Source: Prunus persica
Lineage: Eukaryota > Streptophyta > Magnoliopsida > Rosales > Rosaceae
Length of the DNA: 64,000 bases
Assembly (NCBI RefSeq): GCF_000346465.2
Contig: NC_034010.1
Coordinates: 15,167,248-15,231,247, forward strand
Direction: 5' to 3'
The position numbers and the translations under genes were made by a program. Shown here in pieces: positions 58,906 through 64,000 of this stretch (the first letter of the stretch is position 1; every line of letters starts with the position of its first letter). The notes below the pieces were generated by a model that searched no databases, was not told where the DNA came from, and saw only the letters and a list, made by a program, of their open reading frames with translations.

Positions 58906-60942
58906 TTTTGGGGCTCTACCAGTCTCATAGTTTTTCTCAACATGAAAAAAATACAGTTTTTTATCAACATTTGCTTCTTGTTTGGTTTAAATATAGCACT
59001 TTCCTTCAAAGTTAAAAGAGTAATGCTATATATACCTACCACATTTTAGTATCACATATTCGTACTAAATGTGACAAACTGATGTGTACTTGTGGATGCA
59101 AATTCCTGTCATGTAATAGTAGTCTTTTGTATTACATATTGATACCACATTTTTTGTATCGCATATTGGTATGGTTTTGTGTCGTAGTTTTATTTGCCGT
59201 TTGCATTATTTTGTTTATATATTCACTAAATGAGCGTAATGTACACAGATAATCCAATTCAAATTCTGAATCAATATAAATAAACTTTTGCTTCATTCAT
59301 GCTAGCCACGTAATAATTCACATGTAGTATGTTACTAACTTGAGTGTAGGAAGAAAATGCTATACGTAAACAAGTAATTTGATGTGTAATTAAGGAAATT
59401 CATATTGCATTATTCATTTGTGTGATAGTACTCTTGTGGTCTAATAGATTTAGTTTTAAATTTTAGAACAATGTCGGCGTAGAAATCAATAATAAATGTT
59501 GCAAATATAATCTAAACTATATTCAAACTAGAATAAATTTAAGCGTAAGAAGAAAATGCTATACGTAAACAAGTAATTGCATGTGTAATTAAGGAAATTC
59601 ATATTGCATTATTCATCTATGTCATAATGGTGCAGGTCCTTATTGTGCTACTGAACATAAAACTGGTTTTAGAGATTGAACTGAAGAGGCATCCGCGTTT
59701 TATTTTGTGTGTCTCATGATAGTATTCAGACAATGTACCTATTTCATAGATGATATTTTTGTTTTAATTATATTCGTGTTTAAATTACGAATGAACTATT
59801 TTATTCTATCATTTTATACGATGGACTTTCATTCGTTATGAATGAAGCAATCTTTTAATAATAAAACTAAATCTCTCCAAATCCAGATATACTAAATGCA
59901 ACCTTTGTATAATTTATGCTTCACAATCCAGATATACTACAGAAGCTATTTAGTTAATTTATGAAAATTAAATAAAAATTTATCTCTTATTGTTAAATGC
60001 CAAACGGTTGCAATGGTTAGTTTGGGCTGGCGGTTTGCATGGAGAGAGGTGAGGAGTGGGGTCCACACAAACTGTAACTACTTATTGTATAAAAAATACA
60101 GCTCCTACCTAAACTCACTCTTGGAGAATAACCACAATTTGCGTGAATTCCCCACACTCCAATCTCAGCCACCAGGTAGTGCTAATCTTACCACTCCTCC
60201 TACATAAATTTTGGTACATCTATTGGTAATTTCATTAATTACTTTGGCAAAATTTGATTTCATTAAATCCATAATAAAAATATACATAGGTTAGGAACTT
60301 TGATCAGAGTTTTGTGCCTGTCTCCTTACATCCAGGTTTAAAACGGGTACTATACGGAGAGCTTTGAGGATTTTTATTTTATTTTTATTGTTTAGTCTAT
60401 GGATTTTTCCAAAGCAAGTTTAATTTTTGGAGGAGGAGGATTGTGAATGTGAGGTAAATACTTTACTAGTTGAAGTTAGAAGTATTCATCATTTCTTACA
60501 TTTAGCACATGCGCTTATGTTTGCAAATGGTAAAAATCTCAACGGTTTCTGATTGAAAAAGATTAAAGGATGCAATGAAACAAAAGAAGGAAAAGGGATA
60601 AAGGTTAAGTTTTTTCGGACCAAAAAAAGGTGAGACAATAGTTTGTTTGGGTCTCATTGTTCAATTTTTGTCTTAACCAAAATGTAAAAAAATGGATATT
60701 GACCATCCTGATTTATAGGTTTTGATATTTTCAGCGTTTTAAACTCAAAATATTATTATTTGTAATTCGTCTCGTTCATTTATTTTGGGATATTATTTTA
60801 TCTGAATAATTAAAACGATATTCAAAACAATTTTTGAGTACTAAACATCTCATTTTCTCACTTCATGAATATAAAAATCCCATTTTCTCATCAATTACAA
60901 TTTCTTATATAGATAAATCTTTAAAGTCGCCACATTTTTGTC
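58906..60942. other. Intergenic with an 74-bp direct repeat
   Basis: Two copies of aagaaaatgctatacgtaaa ... aaggaaattcatattgcatt lie at about 59345-59418 and 59543-59616. A short atccagatatacta string also repeats near 59881 and 59926. No gene is seen. The 3' part is likely distal promoter of the bHLH gene. Confidence 0.55.
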
Positions 60943-61392
60943 ATAACCATCAAAGGAAATAAGAAGGGGAAAGAAGTAATTAATGAAGGATTGGGGGGTG
61001 AAACTGCAAAATCTGGCGGGCAGAATCAAGAAATTTAGAATAGGGAGATTGTGAGTGGGCCCTACTGATGGGAATCTCAGTAACAAACTCCCAGCTGTGC
61101 TGCTGTGGCCAATTGGAAAATCTCATTGAGTCTCAGAGAGAAATAAGAGAGAGAGAGAGAGAGGCAGCAGAGCAGAACAAAGAAACAATTCTCTCTCTCA
61201 CTCTTTCTCAGATGCATACAGTTTCAGTCCCTTCTCCTACCACCCTCCATTCTCTCTCTTCTCTGTCTCTCTCTACCAGTTCTTGATTTTGTGAAAACAA
61301 AGCTTTTCTGATACAAAAGGTTAAGAGCTTTGTGTTTGTGGGAGTAATTAAGCCTTCATTTTTAAGCTTTTTTTTTTTTTTTTTTCATCTTC

Positions 61393-61463
61393 ATGTGCTT
61401 GTGTGTAATTCTGATCATTTGGTTTATGTGAAAATGCTGCAGAGAGACAAAACAGGCCCATAA
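61393..61463 (+). promoter_or_regulatory. Two upstream ORFs in bHLH leader
   Basis: A 12-residue uORF at 61393-61431 and a 9-residue uORF at 61434-61463 precede the main ATG at 61507 with no overlap. The leader is purine/pyrimidine-rich, with (GA)n at about 61147-61162 and CT-rich blocks to 61277. If transcribed as one leader, these uORFs may restrain translation. Confidence 0.45.
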
Positions 61464-61506
61464 AAGGCAAAAGGCTCCAGAAGACAAATTAAAGACTGGT
61501 CCAAAA

Positions 61507-63346
61507 ATGTATGAAGATACAGTAGGCTGCAACTTTGACCAAAACTCCATGCCAGAATCAGCAGAAAGTGTCCTCAACCTCAACCCTCTTCCCCCACCAC
61601 CTCCACCACAAGTTCTCATGCCTTCTCCCTCAGAAACCCACAACAACAACAACAACAACAGCTTTGCTGTTGCAGAAAACTTGAGACTCTCCATGGAAGA
61701 GCTCTCCTACCCTCATCAACAAGATCATCATGCTGCCATGGAAATTGAGCTCCAAAATGAACTTGGGTTCAATCCATACAGCACCAATACTGACCAGAAC
61801 AACCATAGCAGCCATTTGGTTTCCTTTGAGCAACCAACCAATTGGGACAATATTCATGGTGTCCATGATCAGATGCAGCAACAATTGCAAGACGGTGCTA
61901 ATGGTCCATACCCACCTACACCTGACCTTCTCAACCTTTTCAGCTTACCTAGATGCTCACCCTCTTCTGTTCTCCAAAACTCGTCCATTAACTTCACAAA
62001 CCCCAACCCCAAAAGCTCGAATTTCCCGAACTCTTTGGGGTTCCTCGGAGATGTCCATGGTGGGATTGACACCCCGCCAGGGACAGCGAGTTCGGTTCTC
62101 TATGACCCACTTTTCCATTTGAACCTGCCTCCACAGCCACCATTGTTCAGGGAATTGCTTCAGTCCTTGCCACATGGGTACAGCTTGCCAGGCTCAAGAA
62201 ATGGGTCTTTGTTTAGTAGTGGTGGGGATGACAGAGAGGGGATTGGAGGAGGGGTTTACTCCGATGGGATTAATAATGGGAGGCAATTTGAGAATGGGGT
62301 GTTGGAGTTCTCCAGAGAAATGGGTTCTATTGGAAGAGGAAGAGATGTCAAAGGGACGAAACACTTTGCCACTGAGAAACACAGAAGAGTCCAGTTGAAT
62401 GGCAAGTACAGTGCCTTGAGGGATTTGGTTCCAAACCCAACAAAGGTATATACTTCAAATTCAAAATTTCACATCCTATCACTGCAAAAATATATGCTAC
62501 TGAACTTGATTAAATTTCACGAAAAAATGCATATTAGTTGTTTTGAAGTTTTAATTGGGTAATGATTTCATGAATCACAGTGTATGGCATTTTGATATCC
62601 AAGTTATTGGCTTGTTAGTTTCCCATTTCCCAAGTTTTTGTCTTTTTTTGGCTGGATAGTCATATATTTTGCTGAATTTAATGTTTGCCCTTTGGTCTTT
62701 GGGGAACAATTAATTGGAGGAAAGACTGATAGAGCATCAATTGTGGGAGATGCAATTGATTACATAAAGGAGCTTCTGAGGACAGTGGATGAGCTGAAAT
62801 TGCTGGTGGAGAAGAAAAGGTGTGGTAGAGAGAGGAGCAAGAGGCGCAGGACTGAACAAGATGGTGGTGCTGGAGATGATGAGAGCTGCAACATGAAGCC
62901 TCTTGGTGACCCTCATGACCAGTCCTACAACAATGGCTCTCTGAGGAGCTCATGGCTTCAGAGGAAATCCAAGGACACTGAGGTCGATATCCGCATTATC
63001 GATGATGAAGTTACGATCAAACTGGTTCAGAGGAAGAAGATCAATCTGTTGCTGTATGTGTCCAAGCTTCTTGATGAGCTGCAGCTTGATCTGCATCATG
63101 TTGCTGGTGGACACATTGGCAATTCCTACAGCTTCTTGTTCAACACCAAGGTTGGTAGTCTGCAATTTGTCCCAGTTTGTTTTTCTTTCATACAGGTGGT
63201 GCGGTTTTTAATTAATTATGGTTAATTTGGTTTTAAATCTACAGATGTATGAAGGGTCATCTTTGTATGCAAGTGCTATAGCCCAAAAGCTCATTGAGGT
63301 TCTGGACAAACAATATGCAGCAGTTCCACCTACCAACAGTTTTTAG
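61507..63346 (+). CDS. bHLH transcription factor, bHLH10/89/91 type
   Basis: Three exons: 61507-62445, 62725-63150, 63245-63346; 1467 nt, 488 residues. Start MYEDTVGCNFDQNSM is typical of this subgroup. The long N-terminal half is Asn/Gln/Pro-rich with PTPDLLNLFSLPRCS and YDPLFHLNLPPQPPL landmarks. The basic region and helix 1 (TEKHRRVQLNGKYSALRDLV, about 289-308) meet helix 2 (RASIVGDAIDYIKELLRTVD) across intron 1. An ACT-like domain follows (about 383-445, VDIRIIDDEVTIKLVQRKK). The Glu and Arg of TEKHRR are the E-box contact residues. Arabidopsis bHLH10, 89 and 91 act redundantly with DYT1 in anther tapetum development, so an anther role is expected. The exon 2 acceptor (gaaag) is chosen by frame and domain continuity and is the least certain junction. 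Confidence 0.9.
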
Positions 63347-63595
63347 GGAGGCATGAGTTGTTCCTTGGGATTAATAGATACTTTCTCTGTTGTTGATCTT
63401 ACTATATGATGCTGAATTTTAAAAGTAGACAATAAACTTGGTGTGACAGAAGCATGAAATAGAACATATAGGACTTATATATTTTCTGGGTTTGCATGGT
63501 TTTGATAATTAGTCACTTTAATATGGCTTGACCACAATTACACTAAGCAGTTATATATATATATATATATATATATGTTATGAAAGTTTGGCTAA
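63347..63595. other. bHLH 3' UTR and AT microsatellite
   Basis: Short 3' UTR, then (AT)n at about 63551-63576 just before the MITE. Confidence 0.6.
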
Positions 63596-64000
63596 GAGCA
63601 ACTCCACCCATTTGCCCTTAGCCATGGTAAGGGTGGAGCTAGGGCAGCCACTATTCACGTGAATAGTGGTTGCCCTTGTAAATAGTAATTTGTGTTTCCA
63701 CCCGTTGCCCTAGCTAAGGGCAATTACTATTCATTTTTTTGTTTCTTCATCATATTTTTTAATGAAAATAATTAATTTGGGTAATATTTTCAGATAAGAT
63801 TTTCGGGTTCCTACGTGTCAAGACTATTCATAATCAGATAAAATTTCCGGATAAGATTTTTGGATTCAAATTTCGGATGAATTTCAAAGTTCAAATTTCA
63901 GATAAATTTTTGGGTTCAAATTTCGAATGAATTTGGGTTCAAATTTCAGATAAATTTGGGTTTAAATTTCAGATAAATTTGGGTTCAAAATTCGGATGAA
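63596..64000. mobile_element. Third MITE of the family, cut by window end
   Basis: Begins gagcaactccaccc after a TAA (63593-63595), like 24145. Shares ccatggtaaggg, ccactattcacgtgaatagt and tgccctagctaagggcaa inverted motifs. The right end lies outside the window, so the family assignment rests on the left end and subterminal motifs. Confidence 0.65.
63790..64000. repeat. Short-unit tandem array inside the MITE
   Basis: About 8-10 degenerate units of 18-23 bp, each a variant of gggttcaaatttcagataaat or gattcaaatttcggatgaat, continue to the window edge. Units become more regular toward the right. Confidence 0.75.

Noticed and set aside
61362..61694. 110-codon minus-strand frame at the bHLH start
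   Set aside because: Antisense to the bHLH leader and first exon; its composition mirrors CT-rich and Asn/Pro-rich sequence.

Overview
The window looks like a plant nuclear chromosome segment from a woody eudicot; Rosaceae (for example Prunus, Malus or Pyrus) is my guess from the style of the repeats, not something the sequence proves. It is AT-rich, has GT-AG introns, several kinds of DNA transposon debris and LINE, SINE and Helitron remnants. I find eight protein genes. For each of the five multi-exon genes I assembled an exon chain whose summed length is a multiple of three.

Layout. 1-4.9 kb: diverged repeats, a SINE-like insertion, LINE-like 3' debris and a non-autonomous hAT element. 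4.96-8.9 kb: two intronless RING-H2 ubiquitin-ligase-type genes in tandem on the minus strand, plus an orphan copy of the first gene's promoter. 8.9-11.3 kb: a deleted hAT element with a perfect 8-bp target duplication, then an antisense L1 remnant. 12.4-16.6 kb (minus): a ten-exon SEC12-like WD40 ER membrane protein (SAR1 exchange factor family, COPII export). 17.9-22.9 kb (plus): an eight-exon UTP7/WDR46 homologue (small-subunit processome), divergent from SEC12 across a promoter holding site II elements and a telo-box. 23-30.4 kb: nested transposons, including a MITE whose pre-insertion site survives in a neighbouring repeat, a solo-LTR-like block of about 3 kb and a Tourist-like MITE. 30.6-32.9 kb (plus): a plastid phytol kinase (VTE5-like). 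33-47 kb: gene-poor, with foldback elements, RNase H retroelement remnants, a MITE with an internal duplication and a head-to-tail Helitron cluster. 47.2-52.9 kb (plus): a GINT1-like GT64 glycosyltransferase. 53.8-54.2 kb: a coiled-coil pseudogene fragment. 54.5-56.3 kb (plus): an intronless PLS-class PPR gene. 61.5-63.3 kb (plus): a bHLH gene of the tapetal bHLH10/89/91 type, with a partial copy of its leader about 2.3 kb upstream. The window ends inside another MITE carrying a short-unit tandem array.

The genes do not form one pathway. The phytol kinase to GINT1 order matches what I recall of adjacent Arabidopsis loci (At5g04490, At5g04500), pointing to conserved microsynteny expanded here by about 14 kb of repeats. 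The SEC12/UTP7 pair may share a bidirectional promoter. I found no novel biochemical system. The most informative observations are structural: dated transposon insertions with surviving empty sites, tandem Helitrons, duplicated promoter pieces and a duplicated splice acceptor.
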